NCBI RefSeq assembly: GCF_042477335.2
Contig: NC_091245.1
Location: 86,900,501 to 86,964,500 of the forward strand
Origin: Ovis canadensis
Taxonomy: Eukaryota; Chordata; Mammalia; Artiodactyla; Bovidae
Reading direction: 5' to 3'
DNA: 64,000 nt
Made by a program: the position numbers and the translations under genes. The notes beneath the pieces were generated by a model. The model saw only the letters and a list, made by a program, of their open reading frames with translations, had not been told where the DNA came from and did not search any database. The number at the start of each line of letters is the position of its first letter. Position 1 is the stretch's first letter. Positions 48,284 to 64,000 of this stretch are shown here, one piece after another.

Positions 48284-48653
48284 TGTTATGACCTAAACTA
48301 TATCTCTCCAACCAAATTCATATGTTGAAGTCCTAACCCCCAGTTCCTCAGAATATTTGAAGGCAGGATCTCTAAACAGGTGATTAAGTTAAAATGAGGT
48401 CATCAGCATGGGCCCTCCTCCACTCCGACTGGCGTCCTTATAAGAGGAAATCTGGACCCAGGCAGGCCCGAGGGAGGATGACATGAAGGCATAAGGAGAA
48501 GACGGCCACCCGCAAGCCAGAGAGACCACAGGAAACCCACTCTGCAGACACCCTGACCTTGGATTTGTAGCCTCCAAAACTGAGAGAAATTTCTGTCGTC
48601 TAAGCTGCCCAGTCTGGGGTACTCTGTCATGGCAGCCCTAGCAAATTAATGCA
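48284..48653 (+). mobile_element. MaLR/MLT-like solitary LTR (probable)
   Basis: Starts TGTTATGACC and ends AATTAATGCA, with the internal phrases aaattcatatgttgaagtcc, gcgtccttataagagg and tttgtagcctccaaaactga typical of old mammalian LTRs of this kind. Solo, with no internal coding part. Family name uncertain. Confidence 0.65.
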
Positions 48654-49224
48654 AATTTCCTCAGACATAAAAAAACTAACAAAGTCAACAACCCACAGAC
48701 TCTTGATACGGTAAAGAAGTTTGACTGCAATGAAGAAAGGTGTGGCTAAAAGAACCAAGGAGTATGGGGACTAACCAAGCATACTGATAAATTTAATAAA
48801 CAACTGAGAGTTTTTTGGAAAAACTAACTTTTTATGTTTAAAAATGTGAAGTCAAAACACTAGATAACAATAATGATGGGAATGGCATCCTAAGATCCCT
48901 CTGACGCTCCAGAGATACTTAGAAATACTGGATAACTGTATACTTTATTAGGGAAAAAAGAACTTAAGCTAAGGAATAAAGCCTTGAGAAGATTCAAATA
49001 TAAAAGAGGAGACTCAAGACTAATGAGAGTAATAGAAGGCAAGCTAAAAACATGCAAAGTGCAGAAACCAACAGGGGCTTAATCTGAAGGAGCTGTTAGT
49101 CAACCATATTAAATACTCCTGAGAAGCTGAGAAAAATAAAGTCTGAAAAAAGTCACTGGATTGGTTAATTAGTTGGTCATCTGTGAAATGACTTTCATAA
49201 AATAACGAAGAGCCTAATTCTAAG
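48654..49224. other. CLCC1 intron 1, part, no recognised element
   Basis: A-rich, possibly L1-derived; not assignable. Confidence 0.35.
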
Positions 49225-49522
49225 CAGTTAAGAACTAAGTAGGTGAATAGAAAACACACTTGTGGTTGCCAAGGGGGAGGGGGTGGGAGAGGGATGGAAT
49301 GGGAGTTTGGGGTTAGCAGATGCAAGCTACTATGTCTGAAATGGATAAACAACAAGGCCCTACTCTACAGCACAGAGCGCTATATTCAGTATCCCATGAT
49401 AAGCCATAATGGAAAAGAAACAAGAATGTATATATACACGCGTATAACTGAATCACTCTTCTGTAGAGCAGAAACCAACACAACAATGTAAGTCAGCCAT
49501 TTTCAATGAAAATAAAAGAACT
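49225..49522 (+). mobile_element. L1 3' UTR fragment
   Basis: G-rich block (gccaagggggagggggtggg), aacaaggccctactctacag, cagaaaccaacacaacaatg and an A-rich end. Confidence 0.72.
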
Positions 49523-49525
49523 AAG

Positions 49526-49830
49526 GAATTCCCTGGCAGTCCAGTGATTAGGGCTCTGCACTTTCATTCCCATGCTGCTGCTGCTGCTAAGTCGCTTCAG
49601 TCATGTCCAACTCTGTGCAATCCCACAGACAGCAGCCCACCAGGCTCCCCCGTCCCTGGGATTCTCCAGGCAAGAACACTGGAGTGGGTTGCCATTTCCT
49701 TCTCCAATGCATGAAAGTGAAAAGTGAAAGTGAAGTTGCTCAGTTGTGTCCGACTCTCTTTACAACCCCATGGGCCGGGGATAAATCCCTGGTTAAGGAA
49801 CTAAGATCCATCAAACTGCAAGGTGTGAGT
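49526..49830 (+). mobile_element. CHR-like SINE split by a Bov-A2
   Basis: Head ggaattccctggcagtccag at 49526-49572; the body resumes at about 49778 (ggataaatccctggttaagg, ctaagatccatcaaactgca). The Bov-A2 at 49573-49777 sits between the two halves. Confidence 0.75.
49573..49777 (-). mobile_element. Bov-A2 SINE nested in CHR-like SINE
   Basis: tgctgctgctgctaagtcgc edge, one full monomer and most of a second (gttgctcagttgtgtccgac), truncated at caaccccatggg. Antisense orientation. Confidence 0.88.
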
Positions 49831-50302
49831 AAAAAAGAATACATTTGAATCAGTTCTAATGAGGTGGATGAAACTGGAGCCAATTATACAGAGTGAAGTA
49901 AGCCAGAAAGAAAAACACCAATACAGTGTACTAACACATATATATGGAATTTAGAAAGATGGTAACAATAACCCTGTACGCGAGACAGCAAAAGAGACAC
50001 AGATGTACAGAACAGTCTTTTGGACTCTGTGGGAGAGGGAGAGGGTGGGATGATTTGGGAGAGTGGCATTGAAACATGTATAATATTATATAAGAAACGA
50101 ATCGCCAGTCTAGGTTCGATGCAAGATACAGGATGCTTGGGGCTGGTGCACTGGGACGACCCAGAGAGATGGTATGGGGAGGGAGGTGGGAGGGGGGTTC
50201 AGGATGGGGAACACGTGTACACTCGTGGCGGATTCATGTTGATGTATGGCAAAACCAATACAGTATTGTAAAGTAAAATAAAGTTAAAAAAAAAAAAAAA
50301 AC
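49831..50302 (+). mobile_element. Young-looking L1 3' end with poly(A)
   Basis: ctaatgaggtggatgaaact, gtgaagtaagccagaaagaa, the G-rich block ggaggtgggaggggggttca, cattgttgatgtatggcaaa-type sequence and an A16 tail near 50287-50302. Better preserved than other L1 pieces here. Confidence 0.82.
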
Positions 50303-50737
50303 CTAACAGAGGGAAGCTGAGTCCATGGACAAATAAAAAAAAAGATTGAGGGAATGCCTATGCTTTTTGGGACCACACAGAATTGCACTTATGGTCAACC
50401 AAAACACTTTCAGGCCGTAGCTTAGCAACCTACATGCAAGGAACAATTTGCATTAGTGCTTAAGAAATAAAGGTTGATAATATTAAAAAAAAAAAAAAGA
50501 AAGAACTAAGTAGCTGACAGTGACAAAGAGAGTCTGAACTGAGCAGATTCAGAAAAGACGGCAGTGTATGAAATCACGGCTACACTTAACGATTTTCAGA
50601 GGCAACAAGGTTTACATGACTTCATCAACAGAGCTTTTCTGGTAGGACACTTTGCCACCTCTGGGGCTTTACTGCTCTCATGATTTCCCTGGGATATAAG
50701 AGGGGTGCAGATCCTAGATCTTAAAATGTCTGAATCA
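50303..50737. other. CLCC1 intron 1, part; second A-run near 50485
   Basis: A retroposon-like A14 tail follows aaataaaggttgataatatt. Source not identified. Confidence 0.35.
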
Positions 50738-50945
50738 ACTGTTCTGAGGTGACGCTGGTGGTAAAGAATCCACCTGAGTATGCAAGAGAGGCAGGTTTGA
50801 TCCCTGGATCAGGAAGATCCCCTGGAGAAGGAAATGGCATCCCATTCCAGTATTCTTGCCCGGAAAATTCCATGGGCAGAGGAGCAGGCTACAGTCCATA
50901 GGGCCACAAAGAATTGAGTGACACAACTGAGTGACTGAGCACATC
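50738..50945 (+). mobile_element. Bov-tA SINE, diverged
   Basis: gtggtaaagaatccacctga, gatcaggaagatcccctgga, attcttgcccggaaaattcc and cacaactgagtgactgagca. Confidence 0.85.
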
Positions 50946-51533
50946 AATAGAAACGAATGAGGAAGGATGGAAACAAAGGCTCGAAAGAAAAAGAGAAGCT
51001 CAGAGTTCACATTGTGATTATTAAGAGGACAGAGAAAAAGACCACTGGAAAACCCGGACTGTCTCTGTGTGCACAGGGTGGGATGGAGAATGGAGATTTG
51101 GAAAAATAGGAGGCATTCTGCAAAGGGAGATAAATCAGAAAACTATCAAGCAGCTGAGTTTTGACTATGAACCCCACAAGGTAATGCTATTGGCAGCTTT
51201 GCTATTTTCTCCAATATTGATCAGCAGCCCTAGGGGTAGGGATCAGTAATGCAGAAATGATACAAGACCAGGAGGTGAAGCAGAATAATGGAAGCAACTG
51301 CAAATCTGACAAACCCCTCCGGTCCCTGACTTGAGAAATCTCACAGGTGATCTCACACGTCCTCCATACAAAGCCGCATCCAAACCTGGTGGAGATCTTG
51401 TTAAGAAGCAGCTTCTGACTGAGTAAATCGGAGGTGGGCATGAGCTTCTGCACTTCTAACAAGCTCCCAGTGATGGCAGAGATGCCGGCCTACAGACTAC
51501 ACTATGAGCGCGAAGAGTGAAGCCAAAGTGTTA

Positions 51534-51711
51534 GTCGTTCGGTCGTGTCCAACTCTGCAACCCCGTGAGCTGCAGCCCTTCAGGCTCCTCTGTCCAAGGG
51601 ATTCTCTAGGCAAGAATGCTGGAGTGGTGCCATGTCCTCCTCCAGGGGACCTTCCCAACCTAGGAATTGAACCCAAGTCTTCTGCATTGCAGGGAGATTC
51701 TTTACCATCTT
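51534..51711 (-). mobile_element. Bov-tA SINE with exact target-site duplication
   Basis: Antisense: gtcgttcggtcgtgtccaac to gcagggagattctttaccat. Flanked by identical agccaaagtgtta at 51521-51533 and 51712-51724. Confidence 0.92.
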
Positions 51712-51802
51712 AGCCAAAGTGTTAAGGAAAAGCACCTTATGTTGGTTTAGTTCAGTGGCGCTATCTGTGATTCTATTATTTGTCAGTCATTAGTCTCTCT
51801 CC

Positions 51803-52076
51803 AGAGAAGGAAATGGCACCCCACTCCAGTATTCTTGCCTGGAGAATCTTGTGGATGGAGGAGCCTGGTGGGCTGCTGTCCACAGGGTCGCACAGAGTCG
51901 GACACGACTGAGGCGACTTAGCATGCATGCACGCATGCATTGGAGAAGAAAATGGCAACCCTCTTCAGTGTTCTTGCCTGGAGAATCCCAGGGACGGAGG
52001 AGCCTGGTGGGGTGCCCTCTATGGGGTCACACAGAGTCGGACACGACTGAAGTGACTCAGCAGCAGCAGCAGCAGC
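51803..52076 (+). mobile_element. Bov-A2 SINE with target-site duplication and (CAG)n tail
   Basis: agagaaggaaatggcacccc, two monomers each ending gtcggacacgactga, then a CAG run (about 52059-52078). Direct repeat agtctctctcc at 51792-51802 and 52077-52087. Between the monomers lies gcatgcatgcacgcatgcat. Confidence 0.92.
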
Positions 52077-52169
52077 AGTCTCTCTCCCCTAGTTCTTATT
52101 TTTTTAATCAGTTTTTTCATCTGTCAGTCTTTGACGCTAATGTCAAAGTTGTTAAATAATAGTAGCAAG

Positions 52170-52560
52170 CAAAACCTATTACATTCATTCATTTAATCCT
52201 CACAAGAACTCTTAGAAGTAGTACTATTGTTATCTTCATTTTACAGATTAGAAAAACAAGTAACTTGCCCAAGACCACTCAGCTATTATGTGGCCCAACC
52301 CAGACTATACAGTCCATGGAATTCTCCAGGCCAGAATACTGGAGTATCGAACCCAGGTCTCCCCCATTGCAGGCGGATTCTTTACCAGCTGAGCCACAAG
52401 GGAAATCCAAGAATACTGGAGTGGGTAGCCTACCCCTTCTCCAGAGGTTCCTCCTGACCTAGGAATCAAACCGGGGTTTCCTGCATTGCAGGCGGATTCT
52501 TTACCAACTGAGCTATCAGGGAAGCCCTCCAACCCATACTGGCTCTACCTAAAAACTGCC
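52170..52560 (-). repeat. MIR relic split by two Bov-tA SINEs
   Basis: attcatttaatcctcacaag, cattttacagattagaaaaa and aacttgcccaagaccactca read as antisense MIR up to ccaacccagac (52299), and it resumes at ccaacccatactggctct (52531) after the inserted SINEs. Confidence 0.75.
52302..52527 (-). mobile_element. Two Bov-tA SINE pieces in tandem, antisense
   Basis: Two heads: ctttaccagctgagccacaa (52381) and ctttaccaactgagctatca (52499), each preceded by a cattgcaggcggatt phrase. The octamer ccaaccca borders the pair on both sides. Confidence 0.85.
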
Positions 52561-52874
52561 TCTCCAGAGCACGATGCCAAAGGTCCTGAGGGGCTATTCT
52601 GAGAAGGCGAGAGGAACTGCGGGATCCCATCTCTACAAAGTGGGAAATGCAGAGTGGGCTGTAACAGGAGATACTCGTCTGGGCAGCTACTAACAAAGAG
52701 ATCTCCAAAAAGATTGCCAGCCACTGAGTGGAAGTCGGCATAAAAGAGGAGCATCTGATTTCAACGAATTTACACGTGAAATGAGTAAGAAAATTAACTT
52801 GGATATTAAAGTCAACTGAAGGGCATAGGAGTCGGGGGTTGCAATTTAGTTCGCGTACGTTTGTGTAGTTTCCT

Positions 52875-52975
52875 GGAACTGTGGTTCTCAAACTTCAGAG
52901 CATTTCTAACAGTTCTTAGATGAGGACGACGATGGCAGTAATGATGATAAAGCTAGTCTGGGGACCACACCTTCA
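52875..52975. repeat. MER5-like DNA transposon fragment
   Basis: ctgtggttctcaaacttcag at one end and ctggggaccacacctt at the other are the inverted MER5A termini. Internally deleted. Confidence 0.65.
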
Positions 52976-53427
52976 TAACCACCATCATTGTGAAAAATGT
53001 CATTGTTTTTCACCACCCGCTCATAAATATTCATCTCTAATTTTAACATTCAAATTAATTTGGAGTTTTTGAAAACTACAACCAAATCCGAGCCATTCTG
53101 CTGGCGGTATTCGTTCAGATTGTTTTTAAAGTTTTCAGAGATAACTGAAGCCAACAAAAGTCAACGTTTGCTCGCGTCTCGTTTTGCGCGTCTTGCCCCT
53201 TTTCCCGAGGACGCCCTTCGAAGCGCGCAAAGTGAGAGCAACCGCGCGGCAACCAGAGTTAAGGCCGTCAACTGGCCGGTAAGATAAGGGGGCAGGTCGC
53301 TCGCCCACCCCGGTCGACGCCGCGCTCCGAAGTCCCCCGCAGGCCCCGACAGCGCCCCTGGCCTCGCCTGCGCCGCCGCCCACGGAACCCGCCCGCTGCA
53401 CAAACGCAACCGACCTCGCGGACTCAC

Positions 53428-53530
53428 GTCTCGGGTCGCCCTCCTGCCTCTCCGGGAAGACAGACACCAGACTTGGCAGCTGGTGAAGATGGCCAGCCGC
53501 CCCGCAAGCCGCCGAGCACTTCAGCTGGGG
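53428..53530 (-). other. CLCC1: CLCC1 non-coding exon 1 (5' UTR), start approximate
   Basis: On the - strand gcgacccgagac is followed by a perfect donor gtgagt (reverse of 53427-53422). The next acceptor in order is the start-codon exon at 35112, 18.3 kb away. The transcription start is inferred from CCAAT and YY1 spacing to be near 53500-53540. No ATG-initiated frame of note. Confidence 0.65.
53486..53493 (-). promoter_or_regulatory. YY1-type site AAGATGGC
   Basis: GCCATCTT on the transcribed orientation, placed within the inferred 5' UTR, where YY1 sites are common in CpG promoters. Confidence 0.5.
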
Positions 53531-53600
53531 GCCTGCCTGGCGCGCGTCCTCATCGATTTGCTCGGCCGGCGGCTGTACGTCCTTCCCGGACGCGCGGCTG

Positions 53601-53605
53601 ATTGG
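53601..53605 (-). promoter_or_regulatory. CCAAT box
   Basis: ATTGG on + reads CCAAT on the CLCC1 strand, about 60-100 bp upstream of the inferred start; an NF-Y site candidate. Confidence 0.5.
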
Positions 53606-53660
53606 CCCGTCAAGGAGGCGGGGCCGGCCTCCGTCGGCCTGTTTTAGGCCTGCGTTTCTT

Positions 53661-54084
53661 TATCCTCATAAGCTGGTCGCTGCAAGTGAAATCTTACTTC
53701 GAAGCCAAATATATTAAACGGGTACGAAGCGTATTTTCTTATCGATTTATTGTCTCTAAGTTCTCGAATACTTAACATTTGCAATAAAACATAAATCTAT
53801 TCTGAGCGTAATTTTTTTAATGGGGCATGGTTAATGACAACAGTAGTCCTGTCGTATTGGGTACGGGGCGGGGGGGGGGGGTTTGGAGAGTGCACGCTTT
53901 GTGGTAATTGGAAATAGTAAGTTTTGCTTTGATTTTTGTCCTTAAGTATTGGCCTTGCAGGTTCAGAAAATTCTCCAAAGAGGAAATAATGAATTTTACA
54001 CATTAGGAGGAATGAGAGGTGTCCGTAAGTTATTGGCAGCAAATTTCAAAGTATGTTAAAAGTTGGCATATTATGTGGTACACT
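53661..54084. other. Intergenic, with G12 run at 53870-53881
   Basis: Between the CLCC1 promoter and an L1 relic. Contains gtacggggc then twelve G. Otherwise nothing named. Confidence 0.5.
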
Positions 54085-55165
54085 TGAGTGTGCGTGTTGC
54101 TTTTCACAATTTTTTTTAAAGTAATATACACCTGACACAAAATTTATCATCTTAACCATTTTTAAGAGTAGAATTGTCACTAAGGACATTTATATTGTTG
54201 TGCAAGTATGGCCACCACCCATCTCCATAAATCTTGTCATCCTGCAAAACTGGAACTCTGTGCGCCTTGTAAAATCCATTATTCCCTCTTTGCCCAGGGC
54301 AATCACCAAAGATACTCCTCTCTGTGCATTTGCCTACTTCAGGTACCTTGAGTGGAATCGTAAAATATTTGTCTTTCTGTGACTGGCCTATTTCACTTAG
54401 CATAATATCCACAAGGATCAACCATGTTATAACATGTATCAAAATGTCCTTCCTTTTTACAGCTGAAAGTATTCCATTGTATTGTATACCACAGCTTATT
54501 TATCTGCTGGACTCGTTTCTTTCACCTTTTGGCTCTTGTAATGCTGCTATGAACATCAATGTACAATATCTCTGTGGCCCTGATTTCGGTTATTTTGAGC
54601 ATATATACCTCTAAAGTGGGATTGCTGGATCAAACAGTAATTGTTCTTCATTTTTTTAAGGAAGCACCATACTGTTTTCCACAACGGCTGCACCATTTTG
54701 TATTCCCTTCAACAGTGCACAAGAGTTCCAATTTCTCCACATCTACTTGTTTTTGTTTTTTGGCCACACTGCATAGCACGTATGATCTTAGTTCCTGCAT
54801 CAGGGATCAAACCTGTACCCCCTGCATTGGGAGCACAGTCTCAACCACTAAACCACCAGGGAAGTCCCTGTTATTCTTTTTTTATATAGTGGATCTCCTA
54901 CTGGGTGTGAGGTGGTTTTCAGCTGCATTTCCCTAATGATTAGTGATAGAGTATCTTTTCACATGCTTATTGGCCATTTGTCTGTCATCTTTGAAGAAAT
55001 GTCAAGTCTTTCGCCCACTTTTAAATTAGATTTTTGGTAGGAGACCTTTATATATTCTGAATATTAATCCATTATCAGACATGACTTGCAAGTATTTTCT
55101 CTGATTTCATGGGTTACCCTTTCACTGTTAGGTCTTTTGGCTTATCTCAATTTTTAAAAACACTT
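54085..55165 (-). mobile_element. Old L1 3' part, antisense, with nested CHR-like SINE
   Basis: gtcatcctgcaaaactggaa, gtattccattgtattgtata, aagtgggattgctggatcaa, gcatttccctaatgattagt and tattggccatttgtctgtca are antisense L1 ORF2/3' phrases. SINE at 54747-54868. Confidence 0.78.
54747..54868 (-). mobile_element. CHR-like SINE nested in L1
   Basis: tttttggccacactgcatag (tail side), gcatcagggatcaaacctgt, ctaaaccaccagggaagtcc (head side). Confidence 0.75.
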
Positions 55166-55187
55166 AAACATTTAAAGAATGAAATTT

Positions 55188-55305
55188 GGGTAATTCCCTG
55201 AAGTCCAGTGGTTAAGACTCAGCACATTCATTGTCGTGACACAGGTTCAATCCCTGGTCGGGGGACTAAGATCCCACAAGCTGCATGGCATAGCCAAAAA
55301 AATAA
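55188..55305 (+). mobile_element. CHR-like SINE
   Basis: aattccctgaagtccagtgg head, caggttcaatccctggtcgg, aagatcccacaagctgcatg and ccaaaaaaataaaat tail. Confidence 0.75.
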
Positions 55306-56094
55306 AATGAAAATGAAACTTGAATCAGACCTCTGAAGCTTCTGCCAGGGAGAAATCAAGGTGTGTACCACCCTCCCATCCCCACTCTCCTTCCATGAAC
55401 CCCCCACTGAGGAGTCAGAGAACGTAGATACTCCAGTTCTCTTCTTTCACATGAAGCTCCAAGAAATCTATTTACTTCCATGCAGAAGACAGTGAGGATA
55501 CACAGAAAAAATGACATGTAACCAGATAGCTATTGAAATAAGGTAACTTTTAGTGCTTATTATCTAATGCACTGCAAAGGGAAAATGAATACCCAACATA
55601 TGGGAAGATCTTCAAGTTTTCTCCCTGACAGTGATGGAGGTAGAAGACATAATTTTATAAACACTTTTTACCATGAAGTTGATCTGGTTTACCTCAAGAA
55701 ATTGCCCCCGGCCTTTTTTTCCCTACTTTTAAACTTAACGCTAATGACCTGCTATAATATCTAGAATGTGTAGTACTAAGTATGAAAGTACACTAAAGGA
55801 GACGGGCCTGTTTTTAGCAAAATTCCCTTCTGCGTACCTCAGAGATAGGAAAATGGTACTACTGAATAGCTACAAACTAATCAGATTTCGTTTCTAAAGT
55901 ATTCAATTCAATGTAGCTGCAGTCTAACTTAGAATTTATACATTTTGCCTGGCTTTTATTAATCAACTTTCACAGGATATTCAGGATAGAAAGTTCTCTA
56001 GATAGTGAATAAAAGAGAAGACACAAAAGTTGCCGAGTAAACTGGAGAAACAGCATTCTAGATTTAAAACCATAGACACTGAGAGACAGGAGTA
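55306..56094. other. Intergenic, no recognised element
   Basis: Sequence between the SINE and the end of WDR47. Nothing identified. Confidence 0.45.
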
Positions 56095-57304
56095 GTTTAG
56101 GTGTGAAGAGGTCTTTATTGAAATAATAGCACAGTTACACTTCTAATACCTTTTCCACTTGTATACAATAGATTAAAAATGCTTGCTACATACAGTGCAC
56201 GGACAGTTCAATAATTAGAACCAACTCAAATGCATTTAAAATAAATAGCCTATTTAATAATTTAAAGTAAATTACTGTACAATATGAAAATAAAGGTACA
56301 TAAATGTTAGGATCTACAATACCATAGAAATAAAACCATTATTCTGAATTACACAAAACAGTGCAAGAAAAAAAAAGTCCAAATAAGCTTTTGGAGTGCA
56401 AAATTTAAATTTCCCATTTTAAATTATCATGCAGACATAGCATTTCAAGCCATGCTATAGTCTATGGCAAAGTTTTCAATTTTTAAGAGGAAAAATGCTA
56501 GCCAGTTAATTTACTGTACCATCAAGTGTTGCATCACATAACGCTGCTGTTCTGCCTACAGTACAGTTTAGAAGGGAGGTATCTTGTTGCATTCAAAAAA
56601 TTGAAATGAACAAGTTTCTGAAGCAAACATGTTTACCTTTTAAGCCTGAAACAAAATAATATGACAAAGTAATAATTATATCCCTGGGTTTAAGAAAAAA
56701 GAAAAGGCCTATACCACATAATGCACTAAGAAGCAGTTTTCCATCCATTTTAAAACTCCATAATGATCCTTAGTTAAAGTAACAATGTAACTCTGGAGAG
56801 ACATAAAATTCTGACCTCTAGCTGAAAAGTGAGACAGTATCCTCAGGGGTTGTGAGAAAAGCAAAAGTAATTTCTGAATACCTATGTTTAATCTGTGTAG
56901 AACTTGGTTGCATTACATGTAGTAATATGCTTAAAGTATAGTTCAGTTTCAGTATGTATATAAAACTGTTATTTAGGCAAAGATCAAGGAATGCATTTAA
57001 TACTAAACCGAACACACATCATCCACCTTGACTTTGAGTGCACACTGACAACATAAGAGCTCTTCCGCAGGCTTTGGCAACAAGACTACATACAGCAGGT
57101 CACAGCAGCACGAGCTCACGTGGAAGACTCAAAGCACTGCAGAATAACACCACCCAACAGCTCCTATCACAGGGGTACATGGTAATAAGGGGCTTCCTCG
57201 TGCTAAGCCACTTTCCAGGTCAATCCATCTTCAGCTTTGTAATGTTCTCAACTCAGTAGTCTTAAGTCTCTGCTTTCACTGCATAGACTGACATTGGCTG
57301 TACT
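56095..57304 (-). other. WDR47: WDR47 3' UTR
   Basis: About 1.2 kb of repeat-free AT-rich sequence after the WDR47 stop, ending just past AATAAA on the - strand (tttatt at 56114-56119). The lack of insertions in an otherwise repeat-rich area fits an expressed, conserved UTR. Confidence 0.75.
56114..56119 (-). terminator. WDR47 poly(A) signal AATAAA
   Basis: Canonical hexamer on the - strand; cleavage expected near 56090-56105. Confidence 0.65.

Positions 57305-64000
<6,696 letters not shown>

Larger units (their letters stand above)
53140..53660. promoter_or_regulatory. CLCC1: CpG island, CLCC1 promoter
   Basis: The only dense CpG region in the window. On the - strand it holds a CCAAT box (ATTGG on + at 53601-53605), a GC-box-like gaggcggggcc at 53615-53625 and no TATA box, then exon 1 with a YY1-type motif. 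This is the layout of a housekeeping promoter reading leftward into CLCC1. No divergent + strand gene is evident. Confidence 0.8.

Noticed and set aside
53135-53467. 110-codon open frame in the CpG island
   Set aside because: GC-rich DNA has few stops by chance; the Arg/Ala/Gly-rich product is unrecognisable and it crosses the CLCC1 exon 1 donor.
53661-54084. A divergent + strand gene from the CpG island
   Set aside because: No coding frame or splice-supported exon is visible to the right; an L1 relic follows at once.

Overview
The window is nuclear DNA of a ruminant, almost certainly a bovid. It carries many BovB (RTE-type) LINEs and Bov-tA and Bov-A2 SINEs, which mark that lineage, together with L1, CHR-like SINEs and older mammalian L2, MIR and DNA-transposon relics. 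Nothing prokaryotic is present. The genes are split into short exons with GT-AG borders, so almost every long open frame is either an exon running into an intron or a piece of a retrotransposon.

Three conserved genes lie here in the order known from human 1p13.3. (1) The 3' half of GPSM2 (LGN) is on the + strand: six coding exons from 277 to 17538 encode the linker and all four GoLoco motifs, and the TPR half lies upstream of the window. (2) CLCC1, an ER anion channel, is complete on the - strand. Ten coding exons (start 35100, stop 20929) give a predicted 542-residue protein, and a non-coding first exon sits in a CpG island near 53.5 kb. (3) The last four coding exons of WDR47 are on the - strand (57305 to beyond 64000), with a 3' UTR ending near 56.1 kb. 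GPSM2 and CLCC1 converge tail to tail; CLCC1 and WDR47 run head to tail in the same direction. In every gene the exon phases join without a break.

Region by region: 0-17.5 kb holds GPSM2 exons and introns with nested L1/SINE clusters at 2-6 kb and 13-16 kb. 17.5-20.9 kb holds the two converging 3' UTRs. 21-35 kb holds the CLCC1 exons with modest repeat content. 35-53.4 kb is the 18-kb first intron of CLCC1, the most repeat-dense part, with several layers of insertions: BovB broken by a SINE and an L1 tail, L1 with an intact 5' end but no 3' end, and an LTR. 53.1-53.7 kb is the CLCC1 CpG-island promoter. 53.7-56 kb is intergenic with an L1 relic. 56-64 kb is WDR47 with an L2 and a BovB in its introns.

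The three proteins do not form a pathway: GPSM2 orients the mitotic spindle, CLCC1 keeps ER ion balance, and WDR47 is a neuronal microtubule-associated WD40 protein. I found no new biological system. The points most worth a second look are a predicted shortened GPSM2 C-terminus, a long still-open BovB reading frame, layered retrotransposon insertions with exact target-site duplications, an odd 3'-less L1, repeats lying very close to splice sites, and a ~110-bp direct duplication. All repeat family names were assigned by eye and their ends are approximate.
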